The notes under the pieces: generated by a model
Database searches by the model: none
What the model saw: only the letters and a program-made list of their open reading frames with translations
What the model was told of the DNA's origin: nothing
Made by a program: the position numbers and the translations under genes
Assembly (NCBI GenBank): GCA_040217815.1
Contig: JBEHWI010000005.1
Span: 47,263-111,262, forward strand
Source of the DNA: UBA5314 sp040217815
GTDB lineage: Bacteria; Bacillota; Syntrophomonadia; Syntrophomonadales; Syntrophomonadaceae
Direction of reading: 5' to 3'
DNA length: 64,000 bases
Part shown: positions 42,882-52,343 of the stretch, in pieces
Numbering within the stretch: position 1 is the first letter of the stretch
Layout: each line of letters starts with the position of its first letter

Positions 42882-44438
42882 ATGAAAAGTAGTTTTAGTG
42901 ATCTGGGTATTGCGCCCCCTATCTTAAAGGCCCTGGAAGCGATGGGCTTTGAAGCTCCTACGGAAGTGCAGCACACGGCAATTCCACATGTATTGAATCA
43001 AGAAGACCTGATCGTCAAGTCCAAAACCGGCAGTGGCAAAACCGCTGTATTTGGAGTGCCCATCCTTCAAATGACCGATCCCCAGGCCCAAGGACCCCAG
43101 TGCCTTATCCTCACGCCTACCCGCGAGCTGGCCGTTCAGGTGGACAACGATCTGAAATCGATGGCCAAAAACCTCAGTCACAAGACAGCGGCCGTGTATG
43201 GCCAGCACAATATGGCTCTGGAAATCGAATCCCTTCAAAAGGGTATTTCCATTGTTACGGGAACGCCGGGCCGAGTTTTTGATCACATCCGGCAGGGCAA
43301 TCTGAAAACCAAGCACATTCACTTCCTGGTCCTCGATGAAGCGGACCGCATGCTGGACATGGGCTTTATCGACCAGGTGGTCAAAATTATCAAAACGGTG
43401 CCCAGAAATCGGGTGACTCTCCTTTTTTCGGCCACCATTCCCCCCGAAATTCAAAGGATCTGCCGTGATTTTATGAAACGCCCTTCAACCATCGAGATCG
43501 AGTCAAAAACTGCCACCGTTGAGACTACCGAACAGGTTTATTACCGGGTAAACAACAACGAAAAGAATACGCAATTGAACCGCATTCTCCTGATGGAGCG
43601 TCCTGAGAGCTGCATGATCTTCTGCAACACGCGGATAAAAGTCGATAAGGTCCAGGGATACCTGGCCAGAAAGGGCTATGCCTCCAAAGCGCTGCACGGA
43701 GACATTCCCCAGACTAAACGGCTGAAGACCATTGAGCAGTTTAAGCGCGCCGAGTTTCCCCTGTTGATAGCCACCGATGTGGCTGCCCGGGGTATACACG
43801 TGGATGAATTGTCCCTGGTCATCAACTATGACGTTCCCCTGGAGAACGACGGCTATATTCACCGGATCGGGCGCACCGGCCGGGCCGGTCACGGCGGCAA
43901 AGCCATTACCCTGGTCACCAGCGATGATATAATGAGCCTTTATGAAATAGAAGAGCACATTGGGGCAATGATCGAAGAAGCCGAATGGCCTTCGGAAGCT
44001 GAATTCAACCTTAACCGGGCCGAAGCCGAAAAATGGATACAAGCCCAAAGGGTGGCGGCTCCCCGGATAGACTCCCATACCGGCACCGCAGACGAGCCTA
44101 AAAAGAAGTCCCGACCCAGGCGCAAGAAGCCGGCCGGTCAGCAGCCCCGGCATAGAGAGAAACCGGCCCCCGAACCTGCTGCGGGACGCGCCAAAGATGC
44201 CGGTACGGTGCGCTCCGCCCCACAACGCCAACCGGAGCCGGCTAGGGCCAAGCCAGCGGTATCGTCCCCACCCAAGCAGTCTGAGCCGGCCAGAGTCAAG
44301 CCAGCGGTTTTGTCTCCACCTAAGCAGCCTGAGCCGGTGCCAACCGAACCTCATCGAGAAGTAGTTCAGGAACAGAGTGCCGCCGTCAAGAAACCCCTGC
44401 TAAAGAGGGTTATGCAGCGGATCCTGGGTAAACAATAA
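42882..44438 (+). CDS. DEAD-box RNA helicase with basic proline-rich tail
   Basis: 518 aa. Q-motif and Walker A SKTGSGKTAVFG, DEAD motif as VLDEADRML, SAT (FSATIPP), and helicase C-domain HRIGRTGRAG. Residues from about 395 to 505 are a basic, proline-rich tail with a repeat of about 16 residues (ARAKPAVSSPPKQSEP, then ARVKPAVLSPPKQPEP), a likely RNA-binding extension. It belongs to the CshA/DeaD group that remodels RNA in ribosome assembly and mRNA decay. The start ATG lies about 230 bp from the divergent DUF4153 gene. Confidence 0.93.
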   Translation: MKSSFSDLGIAPPILKALEAMGFEAPTEVQHTAIPHVLNQEDLIVKSKTGSGKTAVFGVPILQMTDPQAQGPQCLILTPTRELAVQVDNDLKSMAKNLSHKTAAVYGQHNMALEIESLQKGISIVTGTPGRVFDHIRQGNLKTKHIHFLVLDEADRMLDMGFIDQVVKIIKTVPRNRVTLLFSATIPPEIQRICRDFMKRPSTIEIESKTATVETTEQVYYRVNNNEKNTQLNRILLMERPESCMIFCNTRIKVDKVQGYLARKGYASKALHGDIPQTKRLKTIEQFKRAEFPLLIATDVAARGIHVDELSLVINYDVPLENDGYIHRIGRTGRAGHGGKAITLVTSDDIMSLYEIEEHIGAMIEEAEWPSEAEFNLNRAEAEKWIQAQRVAAPRIDSHTGTADEPKKKSRPRRKKPAGQQPRHREKPAPEPAAGRAKDAGTVRSAPQRQPEPARAKPAVSSPPKQSEPARVKPAVLSPPKQPEPVPTEPHREVVQEQSAAVKKPLLKRVMQRILGKQ

Positions 44439-44457
44439 AAGCCCCGTAGCAAGCAAA

Positions 44458-44489
44458 AAGCCGGAACGTTCTTAAAACAGTTCCGGCTT
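44458..44489. terminator. Bidirectional terminator between helicase and acyl-CoA ligase
   Basis: AAGCCGGAAC at 44458-44467 pairs with GTTCCGGCTT at 44480-44489, loop 12 nt. A T-rich run follows the left-hand exit (minus strand TTTTTGC) and AAAATGTTTT lies on the other. The two flanking genes converge here. Confidence 0.8.
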
Positions 44490-44500
44490 AAAATGTTTTA

Positions 44501-46150
44501 TCACCCTATTAATTGTTGGGTTTCCGTTTGAGTCGCCACTAAACTGGCTGCCCCGTATTTTTCCCGCAGACGCGGCTTTTCGATCTTGCCGGTCGGGTTG
44601 CGGGGCACATCATCGAAAATAATGGCCCGGGGGCGCTTGTAGCGGGGCATGGAAGAACAGAATGTTTGTATATCCTCTTCGGTGCATTCATAACCCGGTT
44701 TCAATTCCACAATCGCAGCCGCTATTTCACCCAAACGACTGTCCGGCAAACCGATGACCGCTACGTCCTTGATAGCATCATGAGCACGTAGAAAATCCTC
44801 AACCTGCACCGGGTATATATTCTCACCGCCGCTTATGATTACATCCTTTTTACGGTCAACCAGGTATATGAACCCGTCTTCATCCATGCGCGCCATATCA
44901 CCGGTAAACAACCAGTCGCCTTTGAGTACAACGGCTGTGGCCTCCGGATCATTGTAATAGCACTTCATGACCCCGGGTCCCCGAACGGCCAGTTCACCAA
45001 CCTGCCCCTGCTCAACCTCAAGGCCGTTTTCATCGACGATTTTGGCTTCCCAATTGTAGCCGGGGATTCCGATGGCCCCCACTTTATGAATGTTTTGCAC
45101 CCCCAGGTGGACGCAGCCCGGACCGATGGATTCGCTCAAGCCGTAGTTGGTGTCGTAGAGATGATAGGGAAAATATTTTTTCCAGCGGCGAATCAAACTG
45201 GGAGGAACCGGTTGAGCCCCTATATGCATGAGCGTCCACTGCGATAACTCGTAATTCTCCAGGTTTACCTGCCCGCTTTCGATGGCGTCCAAAATGTCCT
45301 GAGCCCAGGGCACCAAAAGCCAGACATTGGTGATCTTCTCTTCGGAAACCGTTTTCAATATCCACTCTGGACGTACGCCCCGCAGCAGAACGGCCTTGCT
45401 TCCTGACAGGAGGCTGCCGAACCAGTGCATCTTGGCCCCAGTGTGATAAAGGGGCGGAATGCATAAAAAGTTGTCATCGCGGGTTTGGCCGTGATGGTTT
45501 TGCTCGGTGTAACACGCCGACATCAGGCTGCGGTGGGTGTGCAGGATAGCCTTGGGAAATCCGGTCGTCCCGGAAGAGAAATATATGGCCGCATCATCCT
45601 CATCACATATTTCGATCCTGGGACACTGGGATGAACAATTGGCTGAAAGGCGATCATAATTTTCCGCAAAGCTAGGCCGGTCCTCTCCCGCAAAAAAGAG
45701 TGTCTTTATCCGGGGTATCTGGTTGTAAATCGACTCAACCCGGCCTATGAATTCGGGTCCAAATATCAGGGCTATGCTGTCGGACAGGCCCAAACAGTAT
45801 TTAATTTCCTCGGCTGTATAGCGAAAATTCAACGGAACCGCTATGGCTCCGGCTTTTAATATCCCAAAATAGATGGGCAGCCATTCCAGGCAGTTCATCA
45901 AGAGAATGGCTACTTTATCACCTTTTTTGATTCCCCGTTTGATAAGCAGATTGGCCATTCGATTGGCTTTCTCGTCAAAAACGCACCAGGTCATTTCCCG
46001 GCGGTATTCCCCGGCTGGATTGTTCTCAATAAGTTCATACTCCAACCAGGTGACGTTGTGGCTTTCCTGAAGATCCATATTGATCTCCGTCAGGCAAATT
46101 TCCTCTCCATACAACTGGGCATTGCGTGACAAAAACTCCGTAATAGGCAT
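44501..46150 (-). CDS. Acyl-CoA ligase (AMP-forming)
   Basis: 549 aa with the AMP-binding P-loop FSSGTTGFPKAILHTHRS, the YGLSESIGPG motif, the hinge TGDMARMDEDGFIYLVDRKK and the catalytic Lys in NPTGKIEKPRLREKY. It activates a fatty or aromatic acid to its CoA ester. Two hotdog thioesterases upstream on the same strand suggest acyl-CoA metabolism, as expected of a syntrophic fatty-acid oxidiser. No FadR-type regulator is nearby. Substrate chain length cannot be read from the sequence. Confidence 0.92.
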   Translation of the reverse strand: MPITEFLSRNAQLYGEEICLTEINMDLQESHNVTWLEYELIENNPAGEYRREMTWCVFDEKANRMANLLIKRGIKKGDKVAILLMNCLEWLPIYFGILKAGAIAVPLNFRYTAEEIKYCLGLSDSIALIFGPEFIGRVESIYNQIPRIKTLFFAGEDRPSFAENYDRLSANCSSQCPRIEICDEDDAAIYFSSGTTGFPKAILHTHRSLMSACYTEQNHHGQTRDDNFLCIPPLYHTGAKMHWFGSLLSGSKAVLLRGVRPEWILKTVSEEKITNVWLLVPWAQDILDAIESGQVNLENYELSQWTLMHIGAQPVPPSLIRRWKKYFPYHLYDTNYGLSESIGPGCVHLGVQNIHKVGAIGIPGYNWEAKIVDENGLEVEQGQVGELAVRGPGVMKCYYNDPEATAVVLKGDWLFTGDMARMDEDGFIYLVDRKKDVIISGGENIYPVQVEDFLRAHDAIKDVAVIGLPDSRLGEIAAAIVELKPGYECTEEDIQTFCSSMPRYKRPRAIIFDDVPRNPTGKIEKPRLREKYGAASLVATQTETQQLIG

Positions 46151-46359
46151 TTAAATCCGTCCTCCCGTTCTACCTTTACGTTTATGCTATTATAATTAAG
46201 CCGCATTTTGTAATTGATTTATGACACTACACAAAATTATACGGCGACATACAGCGATTTATCAATAATTTGCCGGAAATTTTAAAACCGCTCCTGCCGG
46301 CCCATACCTTTTTTGTCATTTCGTACAGTTTATTCTCCTTGCATAGGCGTCTATGCTTC

Positions 46360-46812
46360 TTAATCACGCCGATTATTTTCCTGGATGCTGTCCTTTTTAA
46401 GGGAAAAAGTGCCCCTGCTCTTGGCGATCAAGTCGCCATTTTCATTGCTCAAGGTGGCTTCCGTAACCACAGTTCGGTTGCCGGCGTGAACAATTTTGCC
46501 TTCGGCTATCAGCTCATTTTCCCAGAAAACAGGATTGAAATAATTTATATACATATCCACCGTCACGCAGTTGCGCCCCAAACTTAGGATGGCCCATCCC
46601 ATAGCGGTGTCGGCAATAGTGGCAATTATTCCACCGTGAACCCTGCCTTTGACCGTCGTATATCCAATATTCGGCTTGATTTTAATACCCACCTCTCCCG
46701 GGCCCAGATAGTTCAGCTTTACGTCCAGCGTCTGGTGGGTTGGAGCCGCTGCCCAAAACTTGCATAAGAGTCTGAAAAGCCCCTCATCTATTCCCCGGTT
46801 TTCGATATTCAT
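46360..46812 (-). CDS. PaaI-type hotdog thioesterase
   Basis: 150 aa. Hotdog fold with GRVHGGIIATIADTAMGWAI (catalytic helix region) and VTEATLSNENGDLIAKSRGTFSL, which is typical of PaaI/YdiI-type acyl-CoA thioesterases. The ATG at 46812 starts a complete domain. It lies between the ligase gene and another thioesterase, all on the minus strand but separated by about 200 bp each, so not certainly one transcript. Confidence 0.88.
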   Translation of the reverse strand: MNIENRGIDEGLFRLLCKFWAAAPTHQTLDVKLNYLGPGEVGIKIKPNIGYTTVKGRVHGGIIATIADTAMGWAILSLGRNCVTVDMYINYFNPVFWENELIAEGKIVHAGNRTVVTEATLSNENGDLIAKSRGTFSLKKDSIQENNRRD

Positions 46813-47029
46813 TGCTGAAGCACCTCGCCTTGGTTCATATATATAATTATAGCTATAATCGATTTAGTGAACATTTTATTTAGCTGTTGTCTCAATATAA
46901 ATAGCAGGGCGCAACACCCTGCTTCCCGGAGTCACAAGTACCACCCGTTCCATTTGATAGTCCTTATTAAAATATCGCATGACATGACGAGATTATTGCT
47001 GAATTACCGGGAAATGAAAGTAGCCAGGC

Positions 47030-47470
47030 TCAACTCAGGTAGCCTGGTATGCTGTTGACTGGTCTTTGGCTTTTTATAAATTTGCCCGTTCCCGAGGCAA
47101 TCACCCGCCCGGCCTCATCGTAGACCGTAGCTTCTGCGATATAGAGCTTAGAAGATTCCTGCCTGATAAAGCGTCCCACCGATTTGATTATGCCGCCACT
47201 GACCGGCCTCATAAGGCGCAGTTCAAACGAAACCGTCAAAACCATATAATCGTCGAATAGCGAATTGACCGCAAAAAAGGCTGCATCGTCAAGCACCCGG
47301 AAATAGCCAGAACCGTGCATGGCGCCGGCACCGTGAAAATGCCGCTCTTGCACCCGGGTGGTTACAATCGCTTCTCCATGGGAAATTTTAATTGTAGTAT
47401 CATCGTAGAGTTCCTTATTATAAGGGGCCTGCAAGTACATCCGTTCCAAAGCTCGATAATGGCCTTTCAT
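47030..47470 (-). CDS. Hotdog thioesterase-like protein
   Basis: I chose the ATG at 47470 (GGAG 7 nt upstream), giving 146 aa. A longer frame opening at 47686 has a non-hotdog hydrophobic extension and no ribosome binding site. The hotdog core shows GAGAMHGSGYFRVLDDAAFFA, MVLTVSFELRLMRPV and IASGTGKFIKSQ. It is related to the PaaI family, but the usual HGG motif reads MHGSG. Function: hydrolysis of an acyl-CoA, substrate unknown. Confidence 0.8.
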   Translation of the reverse strand: MKGHYRALERMYLQAPYNKELYDDTTIKISHGEAIVTTRVQERHFHGAGAMHGSGYFRVLDDAAFFAVNSLFDDYMVLTVSFELRLMRPVSGGIIKSVGRFIRQESSKLYIAEATVYDEAGRVIASGTGKFIKSQRPVNSIPGYLS

Positions 47471-47679
47471 TATATACTCCAATAAAAGTCTTTGAATGCT
47501 GCTGCCATCAAGCAAATTATATACGAATAGATATCCCATATCCAGGAGCAAATTAACAAGAAGCACATATCCCCCCCCATTATTCAAGACATAAAGACCA
47601 TAGGTAGATTGGTACCGAACCTTAGTATTACCCCATTTCTTGTGGGTTGAACAGAATATTGTGGCCCACCGGAAGAATC

Positions 47680-47718
47680 TTAACACTGTCTTTACACAAA
47701 CTTTACATATCCTTAATC
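47680..47718 (+). promoter_or_regulatory. Four-repeat Pho box (PhoP-type) upstream of the PiT gene
   Basis: TTAACA (47680), TTTACA (47691), TTTACA (47702) and TTAATC (47713) repeat at an exact 11-bp period. This is the arrangement of PhoP direct-repeat boxes in Gram-positive bacteria. A TAGAAT -10-like hexamer is at 47740-47745, placing the box over the -35 region, as at PhoP-activated promoters. The gene 40 bp downstream encodes a phosphate transporter, an independent reason to believe it. Confidence 0.75.
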
Positions 47719-47782
47719 AAAATAAAAGAGCGGTAATTGTAGAATTAGCATAGAGAGAAAGGGAAAAGGAGGTGGATGTCAA

Positions 47783-48772
47783 ATGTTTAGCATCGGTTTG
47801 GTCGTCTTGGTAGTAGCTTTGGCGCTTATCTTTGATTTTATAAACGGCTTCCACGACACAGCCAATGCCATTGCCACTTCAGTTTCTACCAAGGCCCTCT
47901 CACCGCGGGCAGCGATCTTTGTTGCCGCCTGTCTGAACTTTTTAGGGGCCTTGAGCGGCACCGCAGTAGCAGCCACTATCGGAAAGGAAATTGTAGCTCC
48001 TGAAGTGGTCACCCCAATCGTTTTGATTGCCGCCCTTACTGCCGCTATATTTTGGAACCTATTTACCTGGTATTTCGGCATCCCCAGCAGTTCTTCCCAT
48101 GCCCTGATCGGTGGCCTTACCGGAGCCGTCATCGGTTCTTTTGGTATTCATCAAGTTAAATGGTATGGTTTTGGCAAGATCTTTGCCTCCCTGATCATAT
48201 CCCCGGTTTTGGGAGTGATTATAGGGAGTATAGTTATGACCGTGCTGTTCTGGTTCTTTTCCGATAAGTCTCCTTACCGGGTAAACAACGGTTTTCGAAA
48301 ATTACAGATACTTTCCGCCTGCATGGCATCATTTGCCCACGGCTCAAATGACGCCCAGAAATCAATGGGTATAATCACTATAGTGCTTATCAGCGGTGGC
48401 TTGATAGGAAGTTTTGATGTGCCCATCTGGGTTAAAATTTGCTGCGCCCTGTCTATGGCTGCAGGCACAATGACCGGAGGCTGGAAGATCATTCGCACCA
48501 TGGGCAGCAAAATATTCCGCATCGAGCCCATTAACGGGTTTGCGGCTGACTTTACGGCTTCCGCTATCATATGGGGTGCCAGTTTGCTTGGGCTTCCGGT
48601 CAGCACGACCCACGTGGTTTCTTCATCGATAATGGGGGTTGGGGCCGCCAAACGCTTCAAAGGAGTGCGCTGGAATATCGCAAGCCAGATCCTGCTGGCA
48701 TGGGTCGTTACCATACCCTCATCTGCACTGATAGCGATATGCGTTTACAATTTAATTCACCTGTTTTGTTAG
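47783..48772 (+). CDS. pit: Low-affinity inorganic phosphate transporter, PiT family
   Basis: 329 aa with about ten membrane helices and the two inverted signature halves: FDFINGFHDTANAIATSVST near residue 15 and SFAHGSNDAQKSMGI near 182. It carries phosphate-metal complexes with cations. GGAGGTGG precedes the ATG. No DUF47/PhoU-like gene adjoins it. A Pho-box-like array lies upstream. Confidence 0.93.
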   Translation: MFSIGLVVLVVALALIFDFINGFHDTANAIATSVSTKALSPRAAIFVAACLNFLGALSGTAVAATIGKEIVAPEVVTPIVLIAALTAAIFWNLFTWYFGIPSSSSHALIGGLTGAVIGSFGIHQVKWYGFGKIFASLIISPVLGVIIGSIVMTVLFWFFSDKSPYRVNNGFRKLQILSACMASFAHGSNDAQKSMGIITIVLISGGLIGSFDVPIWVKICCALSMAAGTMTGGWKIIRTMGSKIFRIEPINGFAADFTASAIIWGASLLGLPVSTTHVVSSSIMGVGAAKRFKGVRWNIASQILLAWVVTIPSSALIAICVYNLIHLFC

Positions 48773-49023
48773 TCGCTAGACAATACCCAGTACTATTTTC
48801 GCAGTTAAGCATCGATAAGGACGGCTGATAATGTTGTGGGGCTGCATATTAAATGCCGGGTATTGCTGATGGAAGGATAATGTTACAAATTTTTTCAGTA
48901 GATTACCGGATGTTACCGAAAACAAAGTTGCATTGTGTAAATATAAAGAATTAGGTTAATAAAGTACCAGACTGGGATAATCCAAGAACTGCCAGGCTCA
49001 TTGATTGTCATTTTCGTATTGGA

Positions 49024-50961
49024 TTATTTTTCGTTCAATACTTCCACCGCTATACTGGCAAGGTAGGGATCAAACTGGCTACCTGCACATCGTTTTATTT
49101 CATCCAACGCTTCTTGCACATTCATGCATTCCTGATAAGGCCGGCCATACAGCATAACATCATAGGCATCGATAATGGATATGATGCGGGATAAAAGCGG
49201 TATCTCATCATTTTTAAGCCCCAGGGGGTAGCCGGTGCCGTCCCAACGCTCGTGATGGTGTAATATGGCCTCGGCAATGGGAGCCATTTCCGGCGTACCC
49301 AGAGCAATTCGGTAGCCGATTTCCGGGTGTTTCTTGATCGAATCCCACTCCTCAGGAGAGAGTCTGCCCGGCTTTTCTAAAATAGAATTGGGTATGGCAA
49401 TCTTGCCTATATCATGAAGTACGGCCAGGAGCATTATACTATCCATTTCACTTTCGGCGAGCTCCACTGCCTCCCCTAGTTTTTTCGCCATTTCCCGCAT
49501 GCGCTCACAGTGCTCCTGGGTTTCATGACTTCTTGTCCACAGCACCTTTTGCAGTGAATTTAAAAAATAACTCCGTGCGCTTCGGTTTTCCAAAAGCTTA
49601 TTGCGATACATCTTATCCTCGGCCTCTTTGAGCAGCAGGTTTGTATCCTGATCCTGGCCGTATTGGGTTGCCAGGCCTACCGACAGACTGGTGCCTATCG
49701 GCAGGTCGTTGACATTTGCACATGCATTCCTTATTCTATCTGAAATCCGGGACACCTGGTCAGCATCGCACCTGGGCAGGAGGATAATAAACTCATCCCC
49801 ACCCCAGCGGGCGACTATATCTTCGTTCCGGCACGATCTTCCGAGGATGTCAGCAACTGTTTTTAATACTCTATCTCCTTCAAAGTGTCCGAGGACGTCG
49901 TTTATCAACTTCAGACCGTTTACATCTCCTATAATAAGGCTGATGGGCAGCTGCCTGGCGGTGTCTATCCTCCGCAGCGCTTCTTCAAAATAGGCCCGGT
50001 TGTAAAGACCGGTAAGTCGGTCGTGAAAGCTTAAGTACCTTATCTTTTCTTCGGCTTTCTTGCGCTCGGTTATGTCAACGGCCAGTCCGACATAATATGT
50101 ATCACTGCCGTCTTTGGCAGCCGCACCGCTGGAGGTGTGCCAGCGCCAGGTCCCGTCAACGTGTTTTACCCGGTATTCAACCCCTTTTTTCGGTTGGCCG
50201 GAAACAACTATATCCTGCAAGAAATTTCTGCACGCCGAGACATCATCGGGATGAACAAAAAGCTCAAAATTCTTTCCCTGTACAAATTCAACATTGTGTC
50301 CCAGATTTTCGGTCCAGCCACGGGAAACCAGAATAAATACCCCTTCGGGTGACAAGGTGTAGATTATCCCATTGGCATTTTCGAAAATGGTGCGCAGCTC
50401 CGCTTCGCTTTTACGCAGCTTTTCTTCAGTCAGGCGCTGCTCGGTAATATCTTTACAGGCGATGATAAGGTGGGGTTCTCCATCCATGTCAATGATCTCG
50501 CCAGAGATGAGAAAATTGCGGCTCTCTTTTGATTTTGTTCTCAGTACTGTCTCAAAATTGCGAACAATTCCATGCTCCAGAATACGGGCTATCATCAAGT
50601 CCCGCTCTTCCGGGAACGCCCATATCCCCAAATCTTTAACAGTGCATCCCAGGGCTTCATCACGAGTATAACCGGTAGTTGTCAAAAAAGCGTCATTAAC
50701 TTCAATGTAGCGGCCTTCTTTAATATTGGAAATGGTTATCCAGTCCGGATTGCTGCGAAAAGCGGTGGAAAACTTCTGCTCCGAACTTTGCAGCCTTTTT
50801 TCCATTTGCTTGCGCTCAGTGATATGATGTGACTCATCGCGTAGAGCTAATAGCGGGGTCGGCTCAATGTGGTCGCCCGGGTTTCCTGGTATCAACTTCT
50901 GTTCCTCAAAACCAGACGGGAACTTGGCTAGTTGGTCATTTGTCTTGTGTCGATACTTCAA
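49024..50961 (-). CDS. PAS-PAS-GGDEF-HD-GYP c-di-GMP protein
   Basis: 645 aa, from the TTG at 50961 after AGGAG. Two PAS domains (about 60-180 and 185-300), GGDEF at about 305-465 with WGGDEF, and HD-GYP at about 470-640 with the VLHDIGKIAIP and HHHERWDGTGYPLGL motifs. All sites look intact, so it may make and degrade c-di-GMP, or GGDEF may only bind GTP. There is no membrane segment; the sensor input is cytoplasmic. Confidence 0.92.
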   Translation of the reverse strand: MKYRHKTNDQLAKFPSGFEEQKLIPGNPGDHIEPTPLLALRDESHHITERKQMEKRLQSSEQKFSTAFRSNPDWITISNIKEGRYIEVNDAFLTTTGYTRDEALGCTVKDLGIWAFPEERDLMIARILEHGIVRNFETVLRTKSKESRNFLISGEIIDMDGEPHLIIACKDITEQRLTEEKLRKSEAELRTIFENANGIIYTLSPEGVFILVSRGWTENLGHNVEFVQGKNFELFVHPDDVSACRNFLQDIVVSGQPKKGVEYRVKHVDGTWRWHTSSGAAAKDGSDTYYVGLAVDITERKKAEEKIRYLSFHDRLTGLYNRAYFEEALRRIDTARQLPISLIIGDVNGLKLINDVLGHFEGDRVLKTVADILGRSCRNEDIVARWGGDEFIILLPRCDADQVSRISDRIRNACANVNDLPIGTSLSVGLATQYGQDQDTNLLLKEAEDKMYRNKLLENRSARSYFLNSLQKVLWTRSHETQEHCERMREMAKKLGEAVELAESEMDSIMLLAVLHDIGKIAIPNSILEKPGRLSPEEWDSIKKHPEIGYRIALGTPEMAPIAEAILHHHERWDGTGYPLGLKNDEIPLLSRIISIIDAYDVMLYGRPYQECMNVQEALDEIKRCAGSQFDPYLASIAVEVLNEK

Positions 50962-51224
50962 ATTGGCTCCTCCCTGGTCTATTTAAGATGATGTTAGAGG
51001 CAAACCAGCAGCATTAACTTGTCGTTCCATTATTCTTATCGACATTATACGAGCTATTCCTTAGCGCGCAGTCGTTAAACCCACGTATTTACTCTTGTGC
51101 TGTTTTATGGAAAAACACCGTGAATGACAGAGAAATCCCTGATATTGGTGATTTTGTATAGGTTTTCGGGTGGTTGTAATCTATTAGAAGAGCATCAGTG
51201 AGAGGATTGCACTTGATAAATGTT

Positions 51225-51608
51225 CTATTTTCTTTTATTAATCTTCGTTTTAGCTTTCTTTATATTTTCAGCTGCCCTAAACCTGACTATCTCCCTGACC
51301 AGATCCCATGGCAACGGCTTGTTTAGAGGAAATTGAACCGCCCCTTTGGAGGTTTTGAACTGAGACACTTTTTCTTTAAACGCATCAATTCCGCTGGCAG
51401 TTGGATAAAAGCCAATATGATTCTTATGAGCAGCAAAATACACCAAAATTCCATGCAAGTCAAAGGCGGGCATCTGGTAGCTGATCTTTTCTTGCGCCCC
51501 GGGAGCAGCTTCTTTTATTACTTCCCTTAAAGTTCTCAACAATTCCTGAACCTCCGGGGAAAATTGGGCGATATACTCGTCGATTGAGGCAAATACCGGT
51601 TTTTCCAT
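51225..51608 (-). CDS. DUF1801 (YdhG-like) family protein
   Basis: 127 aa. It contains IDEYIAQFSPEVQELLRTLR at the start, then EKISYQMPAFDLHGILVYFAA and HKNHIGFYPTASGIDAF, the layout of DUF1801/YdhG proteins linked to iron or DUF1801 uptake-type folds. The basic tail KAKTKINKRK is common in the family. Function unknown; it stands alone. Confidence 0.87.
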   Translation of the reverse strand: MEKPVFASIDEYIAQFSPEVQELLRTLREVIKEAAPGAQEKISYQMPAFDLHGILVYFAAHKNHIGFYPTASGIDAFKEKVSQFKTSKGAVQFPLNKPLPWDLVREIVRFRAAENIKKAKTKINKRK

Positions 51609-51787
51609 GAGGTCCCTCTCAATAAGGTAAAGGAGATTGTTTCCCTTTCCTTCTATGATTTAATATTTAATTCCTTCTGGCCTGGTATTGTCACATTTAC
51701 CCGCCATCAGGATCCCTTTATAATATAATTCCCCATTCAATCATCTTTAGAATCATAATTCTTTAAATCACAACAATGGAGTGAAAC

Positions 51788-52300
51788 CTATTTAATACTC
51801 TCCCGGCTTTGGGGAATATGTTCCAGAATATAGGGTACTACCTCGCTGGTAGAAATATTTAAAGCCAGAGCAAATTCTTCATGCAAGTGCTTTTCCGCTG
51901 TTTTCAACATATCTTCATCCGTGTTGGTCAGCTTCTTACCCTTAAGGGAGCGCGCCTTTTTCTCCAGATACAATGTTTTAATAATTTTAATATATTCTTC
52001 GGGCTTTCCCGTTTTAAGAGCAGTTTTATAAGTATTGGCTCTCTGCATCTCATTATCTATCCAAATAGTCTCTTTTTGTGGCATCGTCGCTATTAACGAT
52101 AAAACCTCATTTTTAGTAACGGTTGCCCTCATCGTTTTAGGATTGTTTACAGGAACCCTTATTGTCATATTTTTGCTGTTAAGGGGGTGTAAAACATAGT
52201 ATTCGGTTTCATCACCGATGTTATATTCATCTTTCCCGATATCTACGATCCGGCATATTCCCATTAAGCCGTAAACCACATAATCATTTATCTTGAACAT
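51788..52300 (-). CDS. CarD-family RNA polymerase-binding regulator
   Basis: 170 aa. The N-terminal CarD/TRCF Tudor-like domain reads INDYVVYGLMGICRIVDIG and DETEYYVLHPLNSKN, and the C-terminal helical domain contains AEKHLHEEFALALNIS. CarD binds the RNA polymerase beta subunit and modulates open-complex stability. It is the last of a CarD/Tudor-like/CarD trio on the minus strand. It shares clear similarity with the gene at 52776-53309 (EEYIKIIKTL versus HEWIRIIKTL). Confidence 0.87.
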   Translation of the reverse strand: MFKINDYVVYGLMGICRIVDIGKDEYNIGDETEYYVLHPLNSKNMTIRVPVNNPKTMRATVTKNEVLSLIATMPQKETIWIDNEMQRANTYKTALKTGKPEEYIKIIKTLYLEKKARSLKGKKLTNTDEDMLKTAEKHLHEEFALALNISTSEVVPYILEHIPQSRESIK

Positions 52301-52343
52301 GGACTATCTCCTTTTTTACTTTTCGGACGGATTTTTAATTGTG

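Noticed and set aside
43503..44354. A 283-codon minus-strand frame inside the helicase gene
   Set aside because: It mirrors the GC-rich, repeat-containing tail and core of the DEAD-box gene. Its Arg/Leu/Gly-rich translation is what an antisense frame gives.
46903..46923. Hairpin AGCAGGG/CCCTGCT as a terminator
   Set aside because: The stem is only 7 bp and neither strand has a clear U tract, so I do not list it as a terminator.
47471..47686. An N-terminal extension of the second thioesterase gene
   Set aside because: The extension has no hotdog similarity and no ribosome binding site, and it overlaps the Pho-box region; the ATG at 47470 is well placed.
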